Source: Paguma larvata
Lineage: Eukaryota > Chordata > Mammalia > Carnivora > Viverridae
Direction: 5' to 3'
Length of the DNA: 64,000 bases
NCBI GenBank assembly: GCA_030068075.1
Contig: CM057843.1
Location: forward strand, 16,511,370-16,575,369
Shown: positions 32,015 to 43,945 of the stretch, one piece after another
How positions within the stretch are numbered: position 1 is the stretch's first letter
How the letters are laid out: each line of letters starts with the position of its first letter
Position numbers and translations under genes: made by a program
Notes under the pieces: generated by a model
Databases searched by the model: none
What the model was told of the DNA's origin: nothing
What the model saw: the letters and a program-made list of their open reading frames with translations, nothing else

Positions 32015-33835
32015 AAAAGGACATTTAAAGAACTGCAGAACGTGATGGCCTCCAAGCTGTATGACACTGTGTGCCCTGGAGCTCCCTTTCCCGTATGTCC
32101 CTGGTTAGAGAGGCTTGCGGAGAGGCCCTGGGGAGGTTTGGGGAGGAGAAGGGCCACGGCAGCCATTTTGTAGCAGACGGCTGTTCTTGCTTATCTGCTA
32201 GCTCACCTCCTTGGTGTGAGGCAGCGTCTGGGCCCACAGGCGTTCCACCTTTTCTTGGAATGCCTGGGTCAGGTGTATGTATTCAGCTCCACGACGAAGG
32301 TCCCCAGTTTCTAGGGGCTGTTTACCCCTCGCAGGTCGGTAAGACCTGACAGGGGCTCAGCCTGTCCCAAGGCCTCCGGACGTGCTGGTGTGTTCCGGCT
32401 TGTTCTCCTCTTTCGTCTCATCCCGTCTTTGCTTCTCAGCTGCGTGCAGTCTCCAGCGTCAGGTACAAAGACGGCAGCCTTACACATTGGGCTTTCCCTG
32501 CTCCCGGAGCTTCTCAAGGTCCAGCCTCTGTCACAGAAACACACACACACGCACACACACACACTAGTGATTCAGCTTCTCCAATGGAACCTTCCCTGAT
32601 GCTTTGGAACGGCGGTCCCGTCCAGTCATGAGGGGTTCCGCCCCCTTGTCTTCTAGCTCAGCCACCCTTATTACAAGAGCTTCAATCCTGAAGATCCCAA
32701 GGTATAGACAGCATTTGCTGTTCCCTGCCAAAAGACGGGGAAGAAGCGGACGCCAGAAATAAGGGGCGGGGGGAGCGTTCCCTGAAGCCCCTCTCCGCAA
32801 CCACCATAAACATCCCTCGTCTTCTCCCCCAGCTTCAGAGAGGGTGGGAAGTGGAGCTGTCTAAGTTGGTCCACTTCTGAGGATTTCCTCACCAAGACAC
32901 AGAGCGGCGAATGTGGCAACGGGAAGTGTCCGTGGGACCTTCTGTGTCTCCGTCTCTCCCTCCCACCAGAGGTGGGAAAGGCGTGTAGCCGTAAACTTGG
33001 GGGCATGAAGGCCTGAAGTCTAAACCTCATCTGTACGTACCTTCCAGGAGCAGCTAATTGAAGAGAATAGGACAGCGAGCATAACCCGGGCTCCATATAA
33101 ACGTCTCAGCGAAATTAAGTGTGTAAGAAGGAGATGGGAGGACTGGAAATAGTGTAAGTGGAGTTTTTGGAGAGGGGCTGACACACTTATGTGGGAAGGG
33201 TCTTCCGGAAGCAACTACCCCCTGCGACTATTGTTTCCATTGTACACTTCAGATTTCCGGGTGTATGTCTGAATCTGGGTGCACGTGACATGAGTGTCTC
33301 TGTAAAAGCAAAAGGTAGTGTGTCTTTTTCCTTGTTTGTGACTCGTAAGCCAGAAAGATGTTGTTGTTGTTGTCGTTAATACCGACCCCTTTTAAGTACA
33401 GAAAACATTTTTTTTAAATCCATGTTAGAAAAAATATACATCTTAATTAGGAAACAAACTGTATTACACTTCTCAAGACTTTTCCGTGACTGTCCCCTTC
33501 AAATAATAACGAGGGCAAATGTGGCATAAATGCTGGGGAACTGAAGAAAGTTTAAGGGGAGCCAAGTAGGAAAATTACTGCATTAATTTTTTTCTTATTC
33601 ATCTCTTCCAACTATTGCTTCATAGAGAAGAAAGCCAGAGACCTTTATTTACCAGGCCTGTATTTATTTACCAGGCTGCTGCTTTTCTAATGGGTCAAAA
33701 TGTCCCATTTTGTCTGAAACAGTCTTTTTTTTTATACAAGTAAAAACTTGTATAGCAGTTTGGGCTCCACACTAATTTGTTTCTTGAAAACGAGAAGACA
33801 AACATACTGAGCTTAGGTAACTTAAGATGTTTAAA
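32015..33835. other. No recognised gene; short microsatellites
   Basis: Contains (AC)n with one G interruption at 32539-32564 and a short direct repeat TATTTACCAGGC twice near 33645-33676. No exon supported. Confidence 0.35.
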
Positions 33836-34049
33836 AATTTTTTTAATGTTTACTTATTTTCGAGAGACAGAGAGAGAGTGCGAGCTGGGGAGGGGCAGAG
33901 AGAGAGAGGGAGACACAGAATCTGAAGGAGGCTCCAGGCTCCGAGCTGTCAGCGCAGAGCCCGACGCGGGGCTCCAACTCACGGACCGCGAGGTCATGAC
34001 CTGAGCCGAAGTCAGACGCTCAGCTGACTTGAGCCCCCCAGGAGCCCCC
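33836..34049 (-). mobile_element. CAN-SINE (felid SINEC), reverse
   Basis: TTTTTTTAATGTTTACTTATTTTCGAGAG to GAGCCCCCCAGGAGCCCCC. TSD AGATGTTTAAA (33825-33835) and AGATGTTTTAAA (34050-34061). Confidence 0.95.
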
Positions 34050-34488
34050 AGATGTTTTAAACATTGGCAGAATAATCGGAACTTATTATTTCACCAATAA
34101 ATTCTGAAATATTTGTGCTGTTAGCAAACTTTGTCTAGAATGTGAGAGTTCAGCATATCCCCGTTAGTTAATATCAGGGAAATTTGAATTTGCTTAAGAA
34201 TTCCTTAAATGTTGTTTTTGAGAATTAGGCCATTTTTTTTTTAAAAAAAAAAAAGCAAAAATGTTTTTCTAAGGAACTACATCGTTTGCCATTAAAAACT
34301 ATGCACTTCGTGCTGGTTAAAAGCATGATGTCAGGTAATATTAGAAATCTCTGTCTCAAAATAAACAGTGGTGCCTGACTGGGCAGAAGGGAGGCTGGGA
34401 GGTAGGACTCAGCACCAAATAGAGGGGAACAAAAATGTGCCCTCTTTTATTTACCTTATTTCCTTTTCCCTGTAACCCCTTATCTTCT
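34050..34488. other. No recognised gene or repeat
   Basis: AT-rich with T and A runs near 34230-34255. Confidence 0.3.
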
Positions 34489-34708
34489 TTCTTTTTTTTT
34501 AATTTTTTAAAGATTTATTTACTTTTGAGAGACAGCGCGCGTGCAAGTGGGGAAGGGGCAGAGAGAGAAGGAGACACAGAATCCGAAGCAGGCTCCAGGC
34601 TCTGAGCCGTCAGCCCAGAGCCCGACGCGGGGCTCGAACTCATGAACTGTGAGATCATGATCTGAGCCCAAGTCGGACGCTCAACCGACGGAGCCCCCCC
34701 GGCGCCCC
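34489..34708 (-). mobile_element. CAN-SINE (felid SINEC), reverse, clean TSD
   Basis: Near-consensus. TSD CTGTAACCCCTTATCTTCT / CTGTAACCACTTATCTTCT (34470-34488 and 34709-34727, 18 of 19). Confidence 0.96.
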
Positions 34709-34727
34709 CTGTAACCACTTATCTTCT

Positions 34728-35549
34728 GATCCATCATGGAGGAAATTTGAACCGGGTCCACCCCGCTTTGCACTGTCCCTCGCTCCCCCCCTCCCCGAAA
34801 TTCTGGTAAGCTTCTGTAATAAGGTGTGCATTTGTGAGGGGGGAGCGACAGGTCAAGGGAAAACAGTATGTGTTGATCATTTGAGTTCTGGCTCTGATTT
34901 TTTTTTTTTTTTACTCCCAGCTAGCCTCCTCTGTTCATGCCCTCTCCTTCCCCCGTTTCCTTGTGTGTGAAGTTCCTCCATCCTTCTGAAAGCCCCCCAA
35001 CTCCTGGGGGCACCAGTTTCTCTGCTGCTCGTGCTCCCTCCTCCCGTGCAGGGAGCAGCCAGAGGTGAGGCGCTCTCTGCCTACATATGTCCCGTAACTC
35101 TTCTCTAGAATCTTCCTGTCTTCCCAGGAATCTCTCTGGGGAATGTAGACGCAACTCCTTCTCCTTACTTCCTGACCTTCCCGGGCCTAATTTTAGTGCA
35201 GAAAACAGAGCCTCCTGCTCAGGAACCCCCCACCCCCGGGTCTCTGTGAGCATTTATGTCACCTTTGTGCAAATCCGAAAAAGGCACCCGTCTGAATGGT
35301 GCAAATCGGAGACGGTGTGCCCTGTGGGTGCCCACAGCCACGCGGGCTCCCTGCTTGGGGAGCAGAAGGACCTTTGTGCAAAGAAAAGGGCCCCCTTCCT
35401 CAGGCGGAAAGGTGGCGTGGTGGGAAGTAGGATGGATCCCTCACCCACGGTCTCCTTGCTTCTCTGATCACAGGGAAGAAAGGTTTCCAAAATCGATGCT
35501 TTCGGAATACAGGTGGTTAGCTCTCAATAGTTGGAAAGAGATTTCTTTT
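34728..35549. other. No recognised gene or repeat
   Basis: Contains overlapping frames up to 126 codons, none recognised. Confidence 0.3.
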
Positions 35550-35563
35550 TCTTTCCTTTTTTT

Positions 35564-35775
35564 TTTTTTTAATGTTTGTTTATTTGGAGAGAGAGGGAGA
35601 TAGGAGAAGAACAGGGGGAGGGGCAAAGAGAGAGGGAGAGACAGAGAATCTCATGCAGGGGCCACACTGTCCGCACAGAGCCCGACTTGGGACTCAAACT
35701 CATGAACCGTGAGGTCATGACCTGAGCCAAAACCAAGAGTCAGACACTTAACTGACTGGTCCACCCAGGTGCCTG
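35564..35775 (-). mobile_element. CAN-SINE, reverse
   Basis: TTTTTTTTAATGTTTGTTTATTTGGAGAGAG to CCACCCAGGTGCCTG. The pyrimidine flank TCTTTCCTTTTTTT lies on both sides (35550 on, 35776 on). Confidence 0.93.
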
Positions 35776-35846
35776 TCTTTCCTTTTTTTCTAATACATGA
35801 CCTCTCTTCGGCAAACAGCCCAGAGTCACCTGACTGCTACTTTAAG

Positions 35847-35879
<33 letters not shown>

Positions 35880-35896
35880 CGCATGCGCGTGCGTGC

Positions 35897-35934
<38 letters not shown>
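35847..35934 (+). repeat. 88-nt perfect purine/pyrimidine alternation: (GT)n with a central CG-rich segment
   Basis: Two (GT)n blocks flank TATATGTGCGCATGCGCGTG and TGCATAT. Purine and pyrimidine alternate without a break from 35847 to 35934, the composition that favours Z-DNA. TGCGCATGCGCG at 35878-35889 is also a perfect NRF1 consensus. Confidence 0.95.
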
Positions 35935-35937
<3 letters not shown>

Positions 35938-36698
35938 GGAGTTGGGGTGAACAGCGGGCGAGGCAATTTTCTGCTGATCTCTTCATCCTTCCAGGCAATT
36001 AGAATTTTAATCTGGAAAAGAAAAAGGATACATTTCCCTTCTCCCTTTGTCTGGAACTGAGACATTTGGAAGGGAACGAAAACAATTCTGACAGAATCCG
36101 TCTCAACTTTCAGTGTAAGACAAACACAGATTCCGCGTCAGGAGAAGTAAGCAGAAAAATGAGCACGCCTATGGCCAGTAGTTCAAAACGAGGGAACCGA
36201 ATTAATTAGCCGCACAGGAGTGTCCTCGTGGAAACGATTCCTTGTCAGCAGTGAGATGTATGTGGACCCCTAAGCCGTTGACAGCTCTTCACAGTTGTTC
36301 ATAAAATTGTAATGCATTTCATTTTTCATATATTTTACTATAAACATAGTTAATAATCTTGCTCTTGTCAGGGATTACAACGAACGAGTCCGGTGACAGG
36401 AGTAAGTACCCAACTGTGACGATATGCCGATTCTGAGGGAATTAGGCAGATTCTGCCGGAAGTTTCTTCCCACAACGGACTCGGAAGCACAGATAATTTT
36501 CAGAATTCTGTTCTGGCTCTGGATTAGGCTCAGAGAAGTGTGTGCAGATCTTGAGATTTTTTTTTTTTTTTTAAAGATTCAAAAAATAAAGCTTCCTGAA
36601 CCCATGTCCCTTGTTAAACGGTCACCACCTGCTCATTATGTTGCCCGCCCATGACAGCATTTGTGAGAGAGCAGGCATGTCTTCACATGAATAATGGT
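35935..36698. other. No recognised gene or repeat
   Basis: Nothing supported. Confidence 0.3.
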
Positions 36699-36709
36699 CG
36701 CTCACTCCT

Positions 36710-36917
36710 CTTTTTTTAATTGTTTTAATGTTTTATTTATTTATTTTCAGAGAAAGAGAGTGTGAACAGAGGAGGAACAGACACACAGAATCCGAAGCGG
36801 ACTCCAGGCTCCGAGCTGTCAGCACAGACCCCGCTGCAGGGCTCGAACCCACGAACCGCGAGATCATGACCCGAGCCGAAGTCAGATGCTCAACCGACTG
36901 AGCCACCCAGGCCACCC
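36710..36917 (-). mobile_element. CAN-SINE (felid SINEC), reverse
   Basis: Body near-consensus; ends CACCCAGGCCACCC. Perfect TSD CGCTCACTCCT at 36699-36709 and 36918-36928. Confidence 0.95.
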
Positions 36918-37004
36918 CGCTCACTCCTTCTTCAGCTACGGCGATCCCGTAAAAATGATGCGAAGCTCAGACTTCCAGAAAGATCTCCAAGTGTTGTTAT
37001 CAGC

Positions 37005-37170
37005 GTTTCTCATCATCCAAGTGCGTATGGGCCACCCGGGGAATCATGCAGATTTTTATGAATTTATTATGCAGACTGATTCTGTAGGTGTGCATGAGGT
37101 CTGAGTCTCTGCATTTCTGACACACTTAGGTGACGCCCAGGCTCCTGGTCCAGTGCCCACACTTAGAGTA
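37005..37170 (+). repeat. MER5-type DNA transposon remnant
   Basis: GTTTCTCATCATCCAAGTGCG, CATGCAGATTTTTATG, GACTGATTCTGTAGGTGTGC and GGTGACGCCCAGGCTCCTGGTCC follow the MER5 order. Confidence 0.6.
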
Positions 37171-38069
37171 GCAGGGTGTCACGTGGCCGGGAGATGGAAG
37201 GTGTTGCCCCGCCGGGAACTGCAGGTAATCTCAGGTTGGCCTCCTTCCCCATCTTGCCCACCTGAGTTCCAGTGGGTGGGGCCTCTCGCGGCACCAGGAA
37301 GTGGTTGTGCACTTCAGGTCATTGGTGTGAACCAGGTGGGCCGTAGGTCTGGATGGACGTTGGCGTGTCAGCGCTGCTCTGAGTGTGTGAGTGGCCCGTG
37401 TACCAGGCCCTGTTCTGCGTCAGAGGCCATAGTGTATTCAGGGGGATTACTTCTCCAGTAGTCAGTTCGAGTCCTCATAGGGTATGAAGCATGTTTGGGC
37501 TGGGCCACGTCTCTGGCGGGGTCCACGTATCAGGGGTGGTCGTTGTGTCCAGCCACTCAGTCTATTGCACGTTTAGTACGTCTGGCCCATCGTTGTCAGT
37601 CCATCTGGACTGGTCAAGTGTTCAGCCTTCGCATGTTTCCTGCACCTCATCAAAAACCTGACAAAGGCCCTGTAGGCAGCTCTCCGTATCGGGAGAGCAG
37701 CGCGAGGATATGTTTCGCAGGCGGGCTGGAGTTCCGTGGGCCCGGAATGGCCTTTCTGGCTGGGCCCTTCTGCAAAAGGAGCCACCCCCACGCTCTTAAA
37801 AGATGTCTGACTCTGTTCCTCTTCCTTATCTGGGCCCGTTCCCAACCCCAGGTACTCCGCACGCGGGAAGGTGCCTTCAGGGAGCCTCAAGAAAGAGCCA
37901 CCTTTGCCAGATACCAGCCGGGGTCAAAGGGCTTCTCTGCTTTCTCCCCACCCCCCCACCCCCAAAATCCAACGAATGAAGCAACTACCCTCTCCTACCT
38001 CCTATCTGTAGGCTTTTTTGTAGTGAGGAAAGTTAAGAAAAGCACAGAACTCTTCCCTTTCCCCACCCC
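37171..38069. other. Unclassified stretch with the longest open frame in the intergenic part
   Basis: A 216-codon plus frame (37495-38145) is open. It resembles no protein I know, has no promoter or splice context, and its end runs into a probable MIR. I treat it as non-coding. Confidence 0.35.
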
Positions 38070-38190
38070 CCATCTCTGGGCATCAGTTTCCCCACTGGTA
38101 ACATGGGAGGATTGTTCTGGCTTGTGGAGTTTGGGGGAGGGTTAATGACATCACATGTGGCATGACGTGTCTTCGCAGCGGGTAAAATGA
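38070..38190 (+). repeat. Possible MIR fragment
   Basis: GGGCATCAGTTTCCCCACTGGTAACATGGGAGG, then GGTTAATGACATCACATG gives the sense MIR order. Weak. Confidence 0.5.
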
Positions 38191-38652
38191 TAAAGGGCAA
38201 CAATTTCTTTTAGCCGTAAAAACTCTGAAGAGGCACTTTGTGAAAACAAGGCTCAGCTGAACCTCAGGGAAACATAATTAAAATTTGTCTGAAAAGTGAC
38301 CAGACTGGACACAACTGGACATCCATATGCAAACATAATCTAGACACAGGCTTCACACCTTTTGCAAAAATTAGCTCCAAATGGATCATAGCTCTACATG
38401 TAAAATGCACAACCATAAAACTCCCAGAAGACACGGAGGAGAAAATCTAGGCCACCTTGGGTTTGGCGATGACTTCTCTAGATATAACACCATTCGAGAA
38501 CTCCTGCTCCCCAAAAAAGTCACCAGGAAGAGCAGGAGGAGACAAGCCACAGACTGGGAGGAAGTCTGTGCCAAATACGTATCCGCTAAAGGACTGGCGT
38601 TCAAGATTCAAGAAGAACCCCAAAATACAAAAAGATTCAACTGAAAATTAAG

Positions 38653-38825
38653 AGGGGTCCCTGGGTGGCCTAGTTGGTTAAGCGTCCGATTTCGACTCAG
38701 ATCATGATCTCATGGTCCGTGAGTTTGAGCCCCACATCAGGTTCTGTGCTGAAAGCTTGGAGCCTGGAGCCTGCTTCAGATTCTCTCTCTTCCTCTCTCT
38801 CTTGCCCCTTTCCACTCGCACTCTG

Positions 38826-38857
<32 letters not shown>

Positions 38858-38880
38858 AAAAATAAACAAACAAACAAAAC
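38653..38880 (+). mobile_element. CAN-SINE inside L1
   Basis: GGGGTCCCTGGGTGGCCTAG head, (CT)n at about 38825-38858 and tail AAAAATAAACAAACAAAC. TSD CTGAAAATTAAGA (38641-38653) and CTGAAAAGAAGA (38881-38892). Confidence 0.93.
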
Positions 38881-39023
38881 CTGAAAAGAAGACAACCCAT
38901 TGATTAAGACTGAGCCAAAGATGTGCACAGGCACCTCACCCAAGAAGATATACAAATGGCAAAGAAACAAGAAAAGGTGGTCCATGTCGTATGTTACTGG
39001 AGAAATGTAAATTAAAACAACGA

Positions 39024-39143
39024 GGGGGCACCTGGGCAGCTCGGTCAGTTAAGCGTCCAACTTCGGCTCAGGTCATGATCTTGCAGTTTGTGGGTTCGAG
39101 CCCCACGTTGCTCTCTGTACTGGCAGTGCGGAGCCTACTTGGG

Positions 39144-39226
<83 letters not shown>

Positions 39227-39255
39227 AAAAATAAAGAAATAAACTTTAAAAAGAA
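39024..39255 (+). mobile_element. CAN-SINE inside L1, very long (CT)n
   Basis: GGGGGCACCTGGGCAGCTCGG head. An almost pure CT tract covers about 39148-39228. Tail AAAAATAAAGAAATAAAC. It splits the L1 ORF2 stretch after AATTAAAACAACG. Confidence 0.93.
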
Positions 39256-40010
39256 AAACAGTGAGTTACCACTATACGCATATTAGAACCAACCGGTCAA
39301 GTTTCAGAATTTCGATGCCATCAAATGCCAGTGACATGGAGCGACAGGGAGCTCCTATTCATTGCTGGTGCGGATGCAAAATACTACATCCACGATGAAG
39401 ACAGTTTGGCACTTCCTTACGAAAGAAATGAACTATGTTCTTACGTAGCGATCCAGCAGTTGGGCTCCTTGAACTGAAAACTTACGTTCAGATAAAAACC
39501 TGCACACAGAGGCTATTAGAAGCTTTGTTCGTAATTGTCAAATCTTGGAAGCAGCCCAAGATGTCCTTCGGTAGGTGAATGGATAAACAAACTGTGATCC
39601 ATCCGGACAAAGAATAACTATTAAGCCGTAAAGAAAAATAAATAAATGAAGAGGCACGAAGCCGTTAAAAGGCATCGAGGAACCTTAAATGCATATTGCT
39701 GAGGGAAAGCAGCCAATCTGAAGAGGCAGTGTGCTTTATGATTCCGATTATATGACATCCTGGGAAAGATAAAACTATGGACACAGTAAAAAAAAAATCA
39801 GAAATTGCCAAGGAATAAGGGAGTGGGTATGAGGGAGGGATGAATGAATAGAGGACGAGAGATTTTTCGGGGAGTGAAACTATTATTCTGTAGGTCACCG
39901 GATTGGTGAATCCATGCTATTATATACTTACCAGAAGCCTCTACAATGTAGTACAGCAAGCGTGAACCCTAATGTATAGACTTGACTTAGTAAAAAAGTA
40001 TTGATACGGA

Positions 40011-40406
40011 TCGACACGTTGCAAGAAATGACCACCCCAACTCAAGATCACTTTCCTCGTAGTTTTTTTTTTTTCCTGAAAACCTAAAACCGCTTTTAAA
40101 AAGTTGATTCACTTAAAAAATATAGCTAAGACTTGTAGAAGAGAGACGCTTTGAAGAGACAAGAAATTTCATATATACACAAAAGTACTTCCAGTAGGAA
40201 AGGACAAAGCAGGACAAGAGAAGCAATAATGAAAGAAATTAGTCTTGAGAAAGATTTAGATATTTAAACCAAAGGGCAAACTTAATACTGGGCAAATTTA
40301 GTCAATTTTTTTTTCATTTTGAAGAATTTAAATATAATGGGGAAAAAATTAAGGATCCTTCCCCCCTCCCCAGAAAAATAAATACCAGTAGAAAATGAAG
40401 ATTAAA
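40011..40406. other. No recognised gene or repeat
   Basis: AT-rich; possible L1 remnants without clear landmarks. Confidence 0.3.
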
Positions 40407-40421
40407 ATATAATTCTGCAAG

Positions 40422-40626
40422 GGCGCCTGGGTGGCTCAGTCGGTTGAGCGTCAGACTCCAGCTCAGGTCATGATCTCACGGTTCATGGGTTTGAACCCCA
40501 CGTCGGACTCCGTGCTGGCAGCTCAGGGCCTGGAGCCTGTTCAGATTCTGTGCCTCCCTCTCTTTCTGCCCCTTCCCCGCTTGTGCTCTGTCTCTCAAAA
40601 AATAAGTAAATGTTTTAAAAAAATTT
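40422..40626 (+). mobile_element. CAN-SINE (felid SINEC), perfect TSD
   Basis: GGCGCCTGGGTGGCTCAGTCGG head; tail AAAAAATAAGTAAATG. Perfect 15-bp TSD ATATAATTCTGCAAG at 40407-40421 and 40627-40641. Confidence 0.97.
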
Positions 40627-40641
40627 ATATAATTCTGCAAG

Positions 40642-41747
40642 ATAAAAATAGTAACCTCAGTATTTTATATCAAGCCAGTATGGTTTTATGTGCAAATGTG
40701 ACAGGGACATTCTTAGATATATTTGGGGAGTCAGAAAATGCACCTCATATCATGCCTGTCCTGAAAAAAAAAAAAATGACCTGAAAATGTCCTGCTTACT
40801 AGAGATAAATTACAGCAAAGAATTCAAGAAGAAGATAATATTGTATAAAAAATGGTGATGCGTGGTATCTATCCAGTATAAAAGCATGAAAAAAGTTGAC
40901 ATTTAAGTAGTGGTTATTACTGTGATCAAGAAGCAGTGTGAGCAAAAAGAGCAGATCTTGAAAGAGACTATATCCCATATCATGAAATATTTACAAATAC
41001 TGATCATTTAGAAGCCACAAACATTTCAATAAATTCCCATCATAGAAACGACACGGCCACAAAATGCAAGAAAACGGAAGAGTTTCAGCACGAGCATAAA
41101 CACACCCCAAAATAAAACTTCTTGGCGATTTACAATGTTCTCAAATAACCTGAGACAAAGAAGAAATCCAAACAGCAATTTTGGACTAAGAAAATACTGG
41201 CGATTTCAAAGTTACATCTCATAATTAATCAGATGCGAATTAAGCCGCACTCAGATAAATTTATTCCCTTGAGTACAACGAGCATCACTGAACTAAGATT
41301 TCAGTTCGACTCATCTTTTAGGATGCCTTTAGGCTCTGCTGTTTATTTGGTTGTGGCTAATTAATGAGAGCAAACCTCCTTTACATCCTGTTTCCTGCCA
41401 GCTTTTTCCCACAGATGCCTGGATGTTCACGGCGATTCTTGCTTTTGCTCCAGCGAAGACTCTGGAACAATCTTGCCTAAATGGTGGTTTTCGAGTGCGG
41501 ATTGGCCAGCGCACGGCGAGGGCCTCTGACGTCATAGATGCGATTCCTTAAGGACATAACTGTCGGTATCTGCTTGATACTATGCATATGGGATTCTGCA
41601 AAAGAAAGTTTAGCAACCCCCACTGAAATTGAAGCAGAAATTGATACTGTGCGGTCGGTTTAAATAAAATGAGAAAGATGATGTTTGTCTTTTTTTTTTT
41701 TTTTTTTAAAAAGCTACTGTTGGATGTAGAAGGTGAAAAAATTTTCT
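40642..41747. other. No recognised gene or repeat
   Basis: AT-rich to about 41300. T19-type run near 41691-41707. No exon supported. Confidence 0.3.
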
Positions 41748-41984
41748 TAATTGTTTTTAAGTTTATTTATTTATTTTGAGAGAGACTCAGCATGAGTGGG
41801 GGAGGGGCAGAGAGAGAGGGAGGGGGAACCCCAAGGGGCAGAGAGAGGGAGGGGGAATCCCAAGCCGACTTCACACTGTCAGTGTAGAGCCCAATGCAGG
41901 GCTCGAACACAAACCGTGAGATCATAACCTGAGCCGAAATCAAGAGTCAGACACTTTACCAACTGAGCCACCCAGGTGCCCCTC
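41748..41984 (-). mobile_element. CAN-SINE, reverse, with a 30-bp internal duplication
   Basis: AAGTTTATTTATTTATTTTGAGAG to CACCCAGGTGCCCC. The segment GGGGCAGAGAGAG.GGAGGGGGAA.CCCCAA occurs twice in tandem (about 41804-41833 and 41834-41862). TSD core GAAGGTGAA at 41729-41737 and 41985-41993. Confidence 0.93.
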
Positions 41985-41993
41985 GAAGGTGAA

Positions 41994-43139
41994 GGATTTT
42001 TACTGTGTATATAGGCATATAAGGATCTAAATTGCCTAGCACAGGCAGGGCCTTTTATTTGATTAATTAATACATTTTAGTGTCTGCACTTCCTACTGCT
42101 TGCGTGTCTTCTGGTGCTTGTTATGTCAAAGTTCTGCAGAGATGGGCACATTTAACCAAATGAAACAGACTGTGTAAAAATGTACGATTTTCACCTGTAG
42201 AACCAACTGTCAATTATAAATAAAATTTTGCCAAAAACAAATATTATTTGGATTTACTATTTGGAACTGGGGCTTCATGAGGGAATTTGCAGGCTTGCCT
42301 CTCCTAGCCCTCATCGTATTCTTAGGGAATGTCTTGGGAACGTTCATTGTGAGCATAAGAGGGGGAGATTGAGCAAAGACCATGGAATAAGCTATATAAA
42401 CTACCGGTATTTATCCCTTGAACTGGGTTTGAGAGACCATCTCATCGTTTCCTAGGATGACAGCGGCCACCCGAAGGCTAACATCATTTCCCGAGCTTTC
42501 AGGCCAATGGTGGTCTCTCTTCTATATTTCCCTTGAGCCCCTGGGAGGCCACAGGAGGGGCGGTGGGACACCCTTCACTCTAGGACACTCACAAAGAACC
42601 ACTACTTCATAGCTGCATTATTGACAAGTCAGAAGAGGCCCCAAGTCTGCCTCGTGGAAGGGAGTACACTATTAGAAATAAGGACATTTTTTTAAAATAA
42701 AAAAAAATCTTTTATGTGTACTGACTTTATTTTATAAATAGCCATGGAAACGTCACATTAGTGGAAATAGCCTGCTAAGAGGAGAGTATTGCACACTTTT
42801 GGTATTTTGAAAGACAAGAATTTAATGTCGCATCTGATTTTTTTTTTAACTGAAATTGTTTCCAAAATGCCCTCAAGCTTCATAATCTCCTGTACTCACA
42901 GAAGAGTTTTCAGATACTAGGAGCCTCTGAGTTAACTAATAACTTTATCATAAAATTCTACGCCCCGGGTTCTAACTTCGTCATTTATCTGGGATACATT
43001 AAGAAAAGTCCGACGGTGCAAGATAAAGGGAATAATGGATTGGTATCAGATGAATCTGAGTAGTTGATATTCCAAGACTAGATGGGGATTTTTGAAAATT
43101 CTAACTTGCCTTTGGTATTAGATCGTTTATGTGAGAAGC
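41994..43139. other. No recognised gene or repeat
   Basis: Mixed; nothing supported. Confidence 0.3.
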
Positions 43140-43408
43140 TTTCACTCATTGGTTGGTCATTCATTCATTTATTCCTTCATTCCTTTATTAGTATAGTCCA
43201 TTAAGTGCCTAGGCATCTGTCAGACCCTGAGCACATAAAAGCATCAAGCATCTCCCAAGGAGATTTCTGAGTAGTGAGGGATACAAGCAGTACTGTCAGA
43301 ACCAAATCCGGGGTCAATGAGAGCATGGAGAAAGAACCACTAACCCGTCCTTGGGGGGTTACAGCCAAGGGACACAGGAACATCACAGCAGAAATCCAAG
43401 CACAAATA

Positions 43409-43601
43409 GGGTCGCCTGGATGGCTCAGTCAGTTGAGCGTCCAACTTCAGCTCAGGTCATGATCTCACAGTTCATGGGTTCAAGCCCTGTATCGGGCTCT
43501 GTGCTGACAGTTCAGAGCCCGGAGCTCTCTGTTCCTCCCCCCACTCATGGTCTGTCTTTCTCTCTCTCTCAAAATTAAATTAAAACATTAAAAAAAAATT
43601 T
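43409..43601 (+). mobile_element. CAN-SINE (felid SINEC), perfect 19-bp TSD
   Basis: GGGTCGCCTGGATGGCTCAG head; part of the body is deleted (GAGCCCGGAGCTCTCTG). TSD AGAAATCCAAGCACAAATA at 43390-43408 and 43602-43620, identical. Confidence 0.97.
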
Positions 43602-43945
43602 AGAAATCCAAGCACAAATAAGGTTTAAACAGGTGAGGGGAGCAGGGTGTGAGGGCAGTGAGAAGGATGAGGGCCTGGAGGCTTATCTAGAGATTCAGAA
43701 GGAGCCCTTGCTGACAGGGGTGTAGTGAAAGGGGTATAGAAGAGATAGGGGAGAAGCAAGTCTTGAAAGGGAGGGAGAGTCCAAATCTTGAAGGGCTTTC
43801 CATGTCTGATAATTTGGATTTTAACCTTAGAGCAATGAAGAGTCACGAAGGGTGCTAAATAGCAGAGCAATGTAATCAGATTTGTTTTAGGAAGACAATT
43901 CTAAATGCAGAATGAAAAAATAGTGTGAAATACAGTGAGAATTTT

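Larger units (their letters stand above)
38275..40010 (+). mobile_element. Old L1 (L1M-type) ORF2 3' part and 3' UTR, with two SINE insertions
   Basis: Sense L1 phrases in order: CAAATGGATCATAGCTC, GAGGAGAAAATCTAGGCC, GACAAGCCACAGACTGGGAG, CACCCAAGAAGATATACAAATGGC, TGTAAATTAAAACAACGA, CAGTGAGTTACCACTATACG, GATGTCCTTCGGTAGGTGAATGG and GATTCCGATTATATGACATCC. SINEs at 38653 and 39024 split it. Stops and indels make it inactive. Confidence 0.8.

Noticed and set aside
35878..35889. NRF1 motif as a proven COX10 enhancer
   Set aside because: It lies in a microsatellite where the motif can arise by chance; kept only as a hypothesis.
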